This document shows, piece by piece, positions 37,501 through 50,300 of a stretch of 64,000 nt of DNA. The notes under the pieces are model-generated. The model worked only from the letters and a program-made list of their open reading frames with translations. It had not been told where the DNA came from and ran no database searches. The stretch is from positions 9,839,501-9,903,500 of the forward strand of contig CM061096.1 of NCBI GenBank assembly GCA_030770545.1, written 5' to 3'. Origin of the DNA: Macropodus opercularis. Lineage: Eukaryota; Chordata; Actinopteri; Anabantiformes; Osphronemidae. The translations under genes were made by a program, and so were the position numbers. The stretch's first letter is position 1, and every line of letters starts with the position of its first letter.

Positions 37501-40500
37501 CGATGAGCGCCGGTGACTAAGCGATATCCTCAGACAGTGCGTGGTCCAGGCAAGTTCAATACGCGTCATTATTTAGTAGGTTCATAAATTAGGGCTCTGC
37601 CCCACGGAAGGGATCAAGAGATTAATGTAAATCCATTTGATGTAGTGTACTGAGGCCTATAATTGGCCTACTGGGACCATTCAAATGAAAAAGTAAAATC
37701 ACTTATAACAATCTGTCGTCAAATACAAAATCCAAACCCTCTTTTGTGTTTTGCCTCCTTTTATTCTAATTACAGTACTTGCGCAATTTACGTTAAACAC
37801 AAATTCCCATAACAAAACAAAATGTAGTGCACAACCACAATTTCAACCCAAAGACTAATTAATTCTTGCGTTTGACCTCATGTCGTGATCTATGATCAAC
37901 TTGCACAACCATGGCCTGTTTTGCCATTAAATTAAAAACATTTCTTGATTTTGAATACAATACAAATAAATTATACAGAAACATTTTTTTCAGACCAATA
38001 TGAGATTATAAGATTTGCTTTAACAGCTGCTAAATATCATCCTGTTTTTGGGTTTATACTATAAATCATAACTATAAATATATCTAGAGGTTAACATTTC
38101 ATAGAATTAAATGTTAGTGTCAAAGAGCTATTACAAATGTTCTATATAATATATTTGCTCTTTTCCCAAATATCGGTCAATTTCCAGACAAACCATGCAG
38201 TGTAGCCACATGGTTAAATGCTGATCATAACTTCAGATGATATCAGGGATCTGTTGATCAACTGCATGAGTGAACCTTGTGCTCCCAGTACGTCAGTCCA
38301 GCTTTATGACTGAGCCAGTGAAGAAGCTGATTGTCTGTCAACTTTTACACAAATTCTACGCTTCTTGCTCAATTTAGAGCATCCACATACTGCAGCAGTG
38401 TCACGAGTGCAGTCTGGGTCTGCTGATGTTTACATGGCTGCTTGAGGCTTATGAAATACAGCGCAAACCCTCAAGAGCTTATGTGATGTTCATAACACAA
38501 AGATAAGCACAAAACCATAAGTATCAGGCTGTGTTGCCTATAAAAGCACTAAAGATGAAAATTTGGAATTTTACTTTCCCTGTATTACAAGGCCAAAGCA
38601 TCTTCTTGGTGTAAACGTTTCTTGTTGGTAAACACAAATCTCAGTTTATAGAGAAGAACAAATGCTTAGACATGGATGAGCAAGCTTGGTCTTTTCCACG
38701 GCGAAGAGAGACTTTCCTCGACTGACGTGATCACCTGATCTCAGTCCAGCTGACCTGACTAAACCAAAAGGCAGACAGCCCCCAAAACAAGCAAGCGATG
38801 AAAACAGCCTCAGATAAACAAGACAGAGCGTAACTGCCCTGAGGATTACTTGTAAATCCATTTGTCTAGAGTTAAAGGGGTCTTATCTATTAGGCCGTCC
38901 CTTTTAAACTGATATAAACCTATTGAAATATAAAATGAGACAGCATTTCACTGTAGTATTCAACTTATATGTTCAATGTGAAAAATAACTTCATTCTCTG
39001 TTGTGTCCCTGCTGCTGTTCCCTCTAATGAAAAGACCATAACAGTGCATTCCATCGTGGATTCAGTGAAAGCTCAGCTGCATCTGGGAATAGTCTCCAGG
39101 ATAGAGATGGATGTTCGGAAGCAGAAGGTTTCTGAGTTGCTGACAAGGGGCACCATGTGTGCAGTTTTTCTCAGACAAGGTTTTAGAGCACAAGAGACTC
39201 GTCCCCTTCATAGCCGCTTTGATGTACCTCTCGATTAAGAGCCTCAATGTGAGCTCGATGCAGTAGCACTTTCTGCCTTTAAAGTAAAAGCAATTCATAA
39301 TATTAAGTCCATTTTGTGCAGAGACTTTGCTTGGGAGTTGCTGACATCACACTGACTACAGCGCAAATTGGCTGATTCAAAGCTGCTCCAAAATTAGTAA
39401 TGGCATAATTTATTGATCTTCAACATTTCGGCTGGTATTTGGCTATGAAGGAACTGCACAGAGGCCCACGGGGAGTCTCTGATTTACACACCATGAAGTC
39501 CCAGTAATTAATGGTGAGGTTTCCCCTGGGTTTGAACAGGGTTGAATGTGGGGCAAAGGCAGCAATTAGGAAGTGATACGTGACCTGTAGGAGCAGTCAA
39601 GGCCCCTGAAGCCCCATCAATCAGGCACAGATAAAAGGAATGAGTGCAAGGGTAATGTTTAACCAAATGGACTGTTCATAAACTATTTCCTTTTTCTTCA
39701 ACCGAGCAGAGAAGTAAAGGCTGGGCCATCATTTAGCTTAACAGGACAGAATTTTTACTGCTTGTACATGGGTGACCTGGTTTACCACATCTTCAGAAAG
39801 GGGTCAAATACTTTCCAAGCATGCATGTACAGTAGCTTTCAATATGGATTTCTGGTTGTGTTCATTTTGTTGCAGTCAGTTCTTCTAGTCAGCTGACTGT
39901 CTCCTCTAGGTATAAGTAAACCACTGTTGCAAAACACCACAGCAAGAGTTTGTGAAAGACGGTAAAAAGGATTTCACTGTGTGGCCGCGCTGAACATATT
40001 TATACTCCCTTGTTTTTGTGATAAGGTTACTAGGATCCTGCAGACAGGCCTCCATTCCTTCCCTCTCTCCCTTCCTGTCTGACTCAATGGTTGTTTGGTC
40101 TAAGAGCCACAGGTGTGAGCTGAGACAAGGAAACTGTTATCAGAGAAAGGTCAAGGGTCCAGAGGTGCAGCAGCTGGAGCACATATGAGTCAAATCTGCT
40201 TTGCTGTTTTGATGAGAACCGGTGAGTCGTTACTTACACAAATTCATCTAGTAACGCGCTGAGGATACAGATGACTACTGGTACAACCGACATGCTGAGA
40301 GGACTCTTAAGGAAACGAAAACAATGTCAGAGAAAGGCGGTTGTGACATTCAACATTTGTTTCTGTTTGCTTTCTGACATGTCTTTCACAAAAGAAAATG
40401 AGGGAAAAAAAAAGTTTTTTTAAACCTAATGGAAATCACATAACAGACTTTCAGATGTTTAATCACCACACCTTGCAATGGAATGCACGCTGATGCTAAA

Positions 40501-42382
40501 ATTAGTTAGCAGCATGACGAGTAATACAAACTTAAGCACCGTATAGGACAAGTGGATACTTCAGCAGTTTAAAAGCTATGAGCCATTGCCACAGGTGGTT
40601 TTATTTGCAAGCGGCATTGAGCATGTCATGACAAACTGTTTGTTTGTAGGCAAATCCTCAAGAAAAATGTCAGGTTATGTAAATCTACAAGATAAATTAG
40701 TGCCAGTCTCAAGTGACGTAGTTTAATATTCTCATACAATTGGTGTGTTTATGTTGCAGCTAATCAATATGTGTGATATCAAAGATATCGCAAACAAGGT
40801 TGACACACACACGATATAATTGTGGTTATTGTTGATTATTATTCTATACACTCATATACATAAATCAAAGATAACAGTGTCAGTCTGTTAGGTGGTGTAT
40901 AACGCATACATATATATTAACAGATTAATACAAAGTGCAAAAATTCCCTGGCAATTCTCATTTTACATAACCCTTATCAAAAAAATTCACCACCTTGATC
41001 AAAAACAAATACTAGGCTTCTTTCCTTCCTAAGCATATCGTATCCAGTGGATAAACCCTTTTTTAAACACTCGATTCTCTGACACATGGTGTAGCAAGAC
41101 ATTTTCAGGCTGCTTGTATTCTGCTGGTCCATCTGTACTCGCAGAGAGATACTTTTGCTGAGGTGGCTGCTGGAGTTGAAAGTGATCCAGAATGCAAGGC
41201 ACCAGCCAAACCGTAGCTGCTAAGCCTGTCAGTGCCAGCAGCCATGAAAGCCGCCCAGCTCCGATCTTACCGCTGGCGCTGACAGGGAGTGAAAACGCAG
41301 TCAAAGCAAACAATGGCCTTCAATTGTTCACCAGTAATGACAAAGTCAACAGCTCATGCCAGAACACTTCTACTGAACATGCTCAGCAGATTGCTGTCTG
41401 GCTCAAGTCTCTAGGTCCATAAGTACGGCAGTCTTATGCATTTCCATTAGTAATCTACCACACATGGTCACGTAAATCAACTCTATCCAACATTGTCAAT
41501 TTAAGCAATGCTGTACAAGGTAAATCTGGCTATGAAGACAGACATTATGTATTTAGGTGCAAAGAAGCAAGACATACAGAGGAGAGTAAGTGAAGAGGAT
41601 TACAGGTGTTTCCTGTCATGCACAGAGAAAGTCATTATGGACCTGCTTAACTTTAAGCACATCTCCAGAGAACTGCAAAGGGCGACGAAACAACAGGATA
41701 TACCAAAGAAATGTGCATATTCATAAAGTAACCAGCAGAAGAAGTTACAGAGCTCAAGACAACTGTGGATTCCTTTATTGCTTGTCAACAAGTCAAATGA
41801 CATATGTATTTAACAGTGTCAACCATTAAAGAAATTGTAAAATGTAACAGAAAAAAAATACTCAATTCAGCATAATCTATTTTAAAAGCATCAGGCAATG
41901 CCTTGAAGCAACGGGAGAACAAACCTTTACCTCCCGTATGAAGACACATGTCACACACTGTTAGCCTTCCAGAAAACCACATGGACCCACAATGCCCAGG
42001 GCGAAACTGGCGCCATCCGCTTCCTGGGCACAGACACGCACGAGCTCACCGGCTCTGTTTATAAATAGAAGGGCCGCGTTTAATTGACAGTGAAAGACAC
42101 AATAGGGAAATAGCGTTGACGTAGGTCTGTAAGTGAAAAGCAACTTTTAGACAGATTTGTTTAAACTTGGGGGAAACTTCAAACTGCAAAGACGCGTTTG
42201 AGAAGTTTGTGGGGGAAAATACGTTTATCCGTTTGTAAAAGTTGCGCTGTCCCTTTAAAAGATGCAAAACATCTCACTTCCGGTATGCTAGCATTAGCGT
42301 GTACCAGCAGGCTGCAACAAATAAACAGCAAATGTCCGCGATCTAATTAAACCTATATGTGTATGTGTACACACAGAGAAGA
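37501..42382. other. Intergenic region between rhbdf1 and mpg promoters
   Basis: Mostly AT-rich DNA with no recognised exon. The one frame with some character is a minus-strand ORF at 41029-41313 with a hydrophobic stretch, but it lacks an ATG and I recognise no family. The last few hundred bases before mpg are likely its promoter. Confidence 0.5.
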
Positions 42383-43661
42383 ATGGAAAGTGGCGGCGAG
42401 GTCCAGTTGGTTCAAAATAGCGACATGGCAGGAAGAAAAAGAAAGATGCCACCTGTGACTGGCGCAGCAATAAATAGAACCAGAAACCGGACCGATAGAA
42501 AACGAAAGGTTTCACCTGCCAAACTTCAGAAAGGCTCAGAGCGAAGCCACTATTTCATTAAAGATGCGCTGCAGGACAGACTGGGGGAAGATTTCTACAA
42601 TCAACCTTGTATCAGTTTGGCTAAAGATTTCCTCGGCAAGGTGACGCTGCTCCATCCTCTGACTGTCACATTTATTACTAACTAATAACACGGCTTGTGT
42701 TGGTACAATTAAACTAGTACAGCGTGTAGATTCGTCTGGACTTATGGTTATTTTTACTTTATTAGTGACGTAATTTCCTCCCAGGTGGTTTTGGGCTACA
42801 CTTAATGAAACATATTTTATTAATCGAGTTTCTAATCCTTGCAGGTGTTGGTCCGCAGATGTGAAGACGGCACCGAGCTGAGAGGCAGGATAGTAGAGAC
42901 TGAAGCCTACCTTGGAGGCGAGGATCAAGCTTCACACTCAGCAGGAGGCAAACGCACAGAAAGAAATACGGCCATGTTCATGAGGCCCGGCACCATCTAT
43001 GTGTATCCAATATATGGCATCTACCTCTGTATGAATGTGTCTAGTCAAGGTAAAATAATTACCCACCAAAGATCAACATCACTTCAAAGCAGAAAAACTA
43101 CCTCATGCTGAGTTGGCTCTGTTTGCTTGAGCCTTTTGTGCACGGCATTAATATAACATTAAACATTAAACCTATGCAGTGGTTTCATTTAGCTGCGGAT
43201 AAAAGGCACGAGGAAGGAGACGGAGTGGAGCCTAGCTGACTGATGCGCATTGTGTGCTGTGTTTCGTAGGGGAGGGTGCTGCTGTGCTGCTGCGCGCCCT
43301 GGAGCCTCTGCAGGGGTTGCCCGTCATGAGGCAGCTGAGGACAGCTAAACGCAAAGAGGGAGCCAGAGAACTGAAGGACAAGGAGCTCTGCAATGGGCCT
43401 TCAAAGCTGTGCCAAGCTCTAAATATATCCCGCTGTTTTGACCGCCGTGATCTAGCTTCAGACCCAGAGGTGTGGATGGAGAGGGACTCCAACACAAGTC
43501 CTGCAGGATGTGATATTATATCAGCGCCACGCATTGGAATTGAATCTCATGGGGACTGGGCCAAGATGCCGTGGCGTTTTTATCTTCGTGGGCACACTTG
43601 TGTTAGCGTAGTGAATAAAGAGGCAGAAAAACAGTCTGAAAATGCAATCACTAATGACTGA
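42383..43661 (+). CDS. mpg: N-methylpurine (3-methyladenine/alkyladenine) DNA glycosylase
   Basis: Three exons (42383-42640, 42845-43049, 43270-43661) give 284 aa. The enzyme removes alkylated and deaminated purines in the nucleus to start base excision repair. The basic N-terminus (MAGRKRKMP, RKRKVSP) suggests nuclear targeting. The core includes LRGRIVETEAYLGGED, whose second Glu (about residue 106) corresponds to the human catalytic Glu125, followed by Tyr108 and His117 equivalents. YLCMNVSSQGEG and ELCNGPSKLCQAL are also conserved. The chosen start is the ATG at 42383; a later in-frame ATG at 42425 is possible. It converges with nprl3, as in mammals. Confidence 0.95.
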
Positions 43662-43725
43662 CTTGACATTACTACAGTCTGTTCTGTTTGTAACTTTCAT
43701 AACAGCTTCAAGTCTTTGTCATTTG

Positions 43726-43731
43726 AATAAA
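43726..43731 (+). terminator. mpg: mpg poly(A) signal
   Basis: AATAAA 65 bases after the mpg stop codon. The 650 bases between here and the nprl3 stop hold no supported coding frame. Confidence 0.6.
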
Positions 43732-44375
43732 TTGTACAAATTGTGCCTCATACTATTTTGATGCAGCTTGTAAATGTCACTTACGCCAAAATGTATAGGA
43801 AAATAACAGAAGCAAGGGTAAAACTGTCAGCTTCTGTATTGAGAAACCTACTGTCAGAGTTTCCCTTACGCACTTATGAGTGTCTTTGTCCAGGTGTTCC
43901 ATCTGTTTTTCAAAGCGTATTCATACTTGGGAATTCATCCCTCAGCGATTTCACAGATGTTTGGAATGATCTGCTCGAAGCAAAAGCAGCCTGTCTGATG
44001 TTTAGAGTACTTTCTTTCTCTCTCCACCTCTGGGATACCTAAAGCTAGAAGTCTGGAATGATCGTTACTTCATGTTTCTCCGTGGGCTGTACAGAGGACC
44101 CAGCACATCTGGAATAGGACAACAAAGTTAAACTCTCTGTACATCCTCACCAACCGAGACTTTTGTAGAAAATAATTTAATACTGTAAACAGACATTTGG
44201 CTTGCAGAGAGAAAAAATCTACATTTTTTTAAATCTGTATATATGAACACAATCAGTGTCAGTTCATTTTAAAATATCCTTGAGCTAAAGCACTTAGATG
44301 CCAGCACAGCAGGCTATTAACTGCTCTCAAACTGACATCTCTTCCAGTAGGTTAGAGCTGATACCGTCTCTGTTG

Positions 44376-47300
44376 CTACTCCATGGGTGACTGAAAGATG
44401 GAAATAATGGGGTCTTCATGGTTGGTCACTACAAGGACACTGCGGAACTTGTCAAACAGTGTCTTAAGCTGCGAGCGTCTCATGTTCTCATTGTACATAA
44501 TCTCTTCCAGGTGGTGATGTCCCCGGAAATAGTGCAGCAGCCTGAAAGCAATCAACACGAAAGGCAGAAAAATTGTTTAGCGCTAGTGTTTCACTGAGTC
44601 ATTAGCTGTCTAAATCATCCGCAAAACTGCCGGCAAAATTTACATCTAGGTTACCTTCCAAAGACATTTATTTTTCCAATATATTCCCAGCTAAAAGTTG
44701 TCAAATTATGAAACTCTCCAGGCAATTTTACCAATTATATTTAGCAATTTTATGTGATGCAAGCAAAATAACTTTATTTCCAAACCATTGCACGCATCTT
44801 ATTTCCTGAGAGACATAAAAGTTATTTATAGCGAAATGAATCCTCACTAAATCTTTCCCATCTGTTAATCCAACAGACTTAAAGCAGAGAGAAAAGAAGA
44901 GCTTCGAAATGCTTGGTGCACAAGCACAAAATAGACAGAACATCATTTAGGTGTCTGTTACAGACAGGCTTAATTACCTGGCAAACAGCCGCAGATCCTC
45001 AGGATTTTGTGCAGCAGGGATGTTAAGAATAACCTCCCTCTCATGCTCTGACAGGCTGGCAAGCAGCGTCTCTGTCATCCTTTTGTTAAGAGGAGAGTCT
45101 CCACCAGGTAGCAGCTCTGCACTGGAGTTGTCCATACTGGGACTAGTGAGGGTCATGTCATCACTGCTGGCTGCACAGAGGAATCAAACACATGGTGAAA
45201 ATGTATCTGTTACCCGACTGACCTATTGGAGTCTGTAGCTGTGAGAGCACGCACTTGGGGAACCGAAGCTTAGAGCACTAGGGGTGCTGAGGCTGCGGCC
45301 TCCGACTCGAGCAGCCAGTGGAGGGTCTTCATCCCTCATGCCAGGTTCATCCTCACTGGGCGGCACCAACAGGCAAACATAAGTGTGCAGTTGGATCAGC
45401 AAGCGACGCTGGAGCATCCACACCACCATTTGGATGAGCTGGGCCTTGTCAGTAGCACAATGACATTATAGCTGAAGTTACGATAACTGATGAGAAGAAG
45501 AAGCTTAAAATGTATTCAGGACCCTATCCAGGCCAAATATCATTGAAATCAATCGTGGGTCCCATGCAAGCTCAAAATAGAGTCACAAGAAAGAGCAATG
45601 GCTGTGATCTTGTTCTCATGAAAAATGGAAGCTGCAGATGCAGTAGCTGATGTCCCTCTGCCATTAATAATTCATCCCTGATGCTCACACAGCTGTGCAA
45701 AATCAAGATGGGTCAGAGGTGAACACCAGATCATCCTGCATGTACATACTTACATTTACAGGGAAATGCTACTTTCAAGTTTCTTTGCTTTAAATCTGCA
45801 CAAGAAATGTTAATAATGTCACAATTATCTTTCAACCCAAAATTAATTCATAATACAAAAAAGTCAAGTTTAAATAAATTCAGTTAAAGTAAAAAATAAT
45901 GAATGTCATCATTTTGAATTTATGAGAACAAAAAAAAACCTGACTCTTTCCTTTCACAATTCCATTACTATAATATTATAGTCTTATTATTTATTTATTT
46001 ATTTTTAATCGTAATAACAGTCTTACAGTACCTCTTGGGCTGGAGCTTCCAAGGGGTTTCTGAACTCTGCCAGTGAGATAGGCAGGGAGAACTTGGATAA
46101 CGTTGAAGGCAGATCATGACCAGGAAACTGCTGCACGAAGTCCCCAGCAAGTGGTGAGTATCTATCAGATATGACACAGTATTCTACAACTTGGATCATC
46201 TCCATACACATTTTGGAAATTATTTTAAACCCCCCTGTAACACATTGAGATGATTCACCATTTTTAGAGTTTAGAAATCTACATTTAATAGTAATAAATA
46301 CATAATTAGCGTGAATTGTGGGTTTGAGGCGAGGGAGTATTGTGACTCATTATGACCATCACAGCTTATTTCACACTTACAGGCAGATGTTGGCGTGAGG
46401 AGAAAGCATGTACACGTTGTTCTCACACAGAGGGTAAATGATGATCGCTTTGCCCCAGTAAACCAAGTGGGCAGCAATTTGAAAGATCTGAGAAAATAAA
46501 TATTTGTATTCAATGGCAGAAAACAAATAACAGAACATATACTGCTTCTTATTCTCCTCAAGATATGGAAATCATCCTAGTCATATGTTTTAAAATTGCA
46601 CATATTGTCCACTAGGTGGCAGTAAAACACCATGCTCCAGAGTTGTTGCACTGTTTGTATTTGCAGTTATTAATATAAAATGATTCTCTGTATCACATCT
46701 GGTGTGTAAAGAGCAGTGTGGTTGTAGCTGGTGTGACTGCACCTGAAGTAAGGCCAGGTCAGCGTCCTGAGCGAGCTGCTGAAGGTTCTTCACTGCTGAG
46801 CAGGTTTTAATGAGGCGCACCATTGCAGGTGAGCAGTCAAGAGGAAGTTGGTTCAGCAGGGCCTTCTCGCTCTCAAGTAACAGCAGGGCATGATAAGGTC
46901 TGGAAGATGAAACAACAGTACAATTCAACAGCAGGTCTCTATAAACATCTACAACAATCTATCTATATTTGTATCAAACTACAGTTCAGTCTATAAATAA
47001 TGACATTATTATTTGTCCATCACACTCAATTTAGCAAATAAGTTATCAGTGCTTTATTATTTAGGAACCTAAAATCATGTTTTTGCAAAACATTGTGTGT
47101 TTGCATACTAGGAAAAGAAATAAAATCACAGGCATAATAAGAACTGTTATACAGTAATAATACAGTAGTGTTGAAGTAGCAGTAGGTGGCAGTGTCTCCC
47201 ACAGAAAACTGTGAGCCACAGATGCTTTAAACCATATTACTGAATGTGATAGAGCATACCGCCGACAGTCAGAGGGTTAAAGACACAATCCTCCCTTGAC

Positions 47301-50300
47301 ATAAAATAATGTGGGTAAATGTGGATCTCAGGTGGTTTTGATGATCTGAAACTTTCTACTAAACAATTTGACTTAGGGGCAAAATGTGAATGAACAACAG
47401 AGACCATAGGTGCAAAAATAATATATTGTTTAATAGTAACATACCTTGATGGCCAAATACCACCAATAATTAATTTAAGCATTATATCAGAAACACCCCA
47501 AAAAAATAAAAAACATACCTTATAGCTTTGAGACTGCGCTCTAATGCCTCTGGAGGGATATAGTTTCCACCAATCCTGTGGATCTTGTGTGGTAAACAGA
47601 AGCTGACCTCCAGCCAGTTGTTAATGTGTAATCGCACAACACCAGTTGTGCACAGGCTGACAAAATATAGATATATTCATTAATATTACCTCAATTAACA
47701 CTAAAATAACCAAATGAGATTATTATTTTTATGGATGTTTCCAGGGTAAAATCATCACAGCTAAAGACTTTACCTTCAGACTTTTAAGAACTTTTATACC
47801 TTCCTCAGCAACATGGTCAATATATAGTGTAAGAATAAAAAAATATATTGATGATAGTGAATAATCCTAATCACAAGTACCTGTCATAAGCCTCCTTCAG
47901 GTCCCTCGCTAGCTTACATTTGGGAAGAATCTGTCTAAATGGAGAGTGGGGGCTTCCGTTTGCTGACAGAGGAAAACACAAAGGAAATTGTCAAAGCGTA
48001 CGCTTCTAAACCTAACAGTGTGGAAGGATAATGCTTGAACTAGAGTGTATCTCACTCTCTGCCATGGTGGTGATCTCATCCTGGACAGCCAGCATGAGCT
48101 TGGCTTCTCTGGTCAGGTACTGGCAGCGCCGCTCTTCATGCTGCAGGGCTATTGCTATGCGCCGTGACAAATTGTGCATGCAACTGATGACGGAAGGGTC
48201 AGCATTTGCCTGGAAAGTCCAATAGTAAGGGGATGTACACTTAAATGGTTCAACCTTGAAAGAAACACACAAATTATATCCAAACACAGTGACTATATGT
48301 TCATATTTCCATCTGTTCCTCTGACATGTAAATGTAAATGACCAAGATACATTAAATGGCCAGGAATACAGCAAACTACGAGTTAATATACTAATGTAAG
48401 TGTTCAGGGTATACACATGGTTGCTGGGCAGGCCTTCACAAAACATGACTGTGCATTTCTAAGTTGTACTGGGACTTACTGGGTACAGTGAGTCAGCATG
48501 GGCAGAAACAGGCTGGGCCTAGTTGGTAAGCATGATTAAGCACAGTAAACTCACCCCCTCCCTCCCATGCCTTTACAGATAGGGTATGCAGGAATACTAT
48601 CACTTACACACACCCCTCCCTTAGGCGTCCCACCCACAGTGAGCCCAATAGTAATGGTAAATATAAAAACATCACATTTTTTAGAAACCACTATAATATC
48701 AACAATTACTCTTATAAATGTAAAGAATTCTTACCCTGAGGGCAAACACCACATTGAACAACATCATCGTGGGCATCTCTCTCTTAGGTGAAGGATCTGT
48801 TTTAGAAACCTGCCGAAAACACATTTTTGTGGCATAAAATAGGCGTAAACACTTAAATAAACTGCGTGTAGAATAATATTAAGGAGGAAATAAGGTAAAA
48901 TGAAACATGTAAATCATAGAATAAAGAAGGGTTATAAATTAAGTAAAGAGCTGTAGAAATAATGGCTCCTCTACAACAACCCTGCAAAATACTTATACGT
49001 TTTATTTTTTGTTGACACTGTCAAGCCTTGTCTTCATGGTCACTTTTAATCCATTTAACTGTTTACTGTCATTCTTATTTTTACAGACACTGACTAATCA
49101 GACAATAAATGTCTGTAGGGGGCACTTGTCTAAAATATAACAATGACCTTACTGCTTCCTTCCATTTATAATTTTATAACACCTCTTACCATATGCACAT
49201 CACAGATGACTGATTAACAGATTTCTCACAGATATTCTCCACAAATTAATTCTCTCCTATTCAACTGTTTCAGCTCCAACTCCTTGATAACATACGGAGA
49301 AACGAAAGACTGCCACTTTTATTTGACAAAAGAAGGTTGTCTGGCTAACGTAAAATGGCTTAACATGTCATTTACACATAGTGGCACTGCAAAGCCTTTG
49401 GCTAACTGGGATTCCTTACCTGACTGACAGTGTGATGCTGAAGAAGGGTAGGGTGACCCACAAAGCGAACATTGTCTATTTTCAGTTCAAACTTCTTTCC
49501 ACATATATCAGATTTGGTGGCCAGGATAGTGGCGAGGATGATATCAGAGAACCTTCAAGAAGGAAAATCAGACTTAATAAATATGTGCAGAGATGGCACA
49601 GAAACAGCTGGTACACATGAGAAAGGTTAAATAAGGTCTGTTTCAATTTTTCACATTTGTGTCTCTAACAGGTTGCATTATTCAAATGCATCTGCTTGTA
49701 ATGATGTACAACAATCAGAATATAAATAAAGAAGCTTTTTTGACTACTGGAGAGGAGAAAAGAGGAAAAGCCTTCCAGCAGAAAAAGTAAAGTCGCTGTA
49801 TGAATTAACAATGTGAAAGACTCATGCTGGTTTGACTGAAGTAACTCATGCTGCGATTAAGGGGATAAAAATCAAAGCATTAACTTACAGAAAAAAATTA
49901 AACACATTAGAGACTTACCCCACCAACAAAGGAAGATAATGTCTTTAATTACTTCATTAGTTTACTTTTGATTCACTTCTTCTACTTCTCTTAATACTAA
50001 ATCTACACAACAGAGATACACAATTCATAAATTAAATCTGTAAGGTTTCACATTTGGATTTTTTTGTTGTTGTTGAAAAAGTCACACGATACAGAACAAA
50101 AACAACACTGAAATTTCTAATAAACCAAAGCGTGATTCAATGGATCTTTTAAAAAGAATGTATTTTTTAGATTAGGTTTGGGGATCCATAGGACACAAAA
50201 TAGGAAAGAATGGGATAAAAAAAAAAAGACAGGGGTGATCTAAGCGAAGGAAAGGTGGTTTAGAATGATTTGGTCTTACCCGGCTACCAACTGTTCGTCA

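Noticed and set aside
43743..44042. 99-codon plus-strand frame after mpg
   Set aside because: It starts without an ATG, follows the mpg poly(A) signal and shows no recognisable domain.
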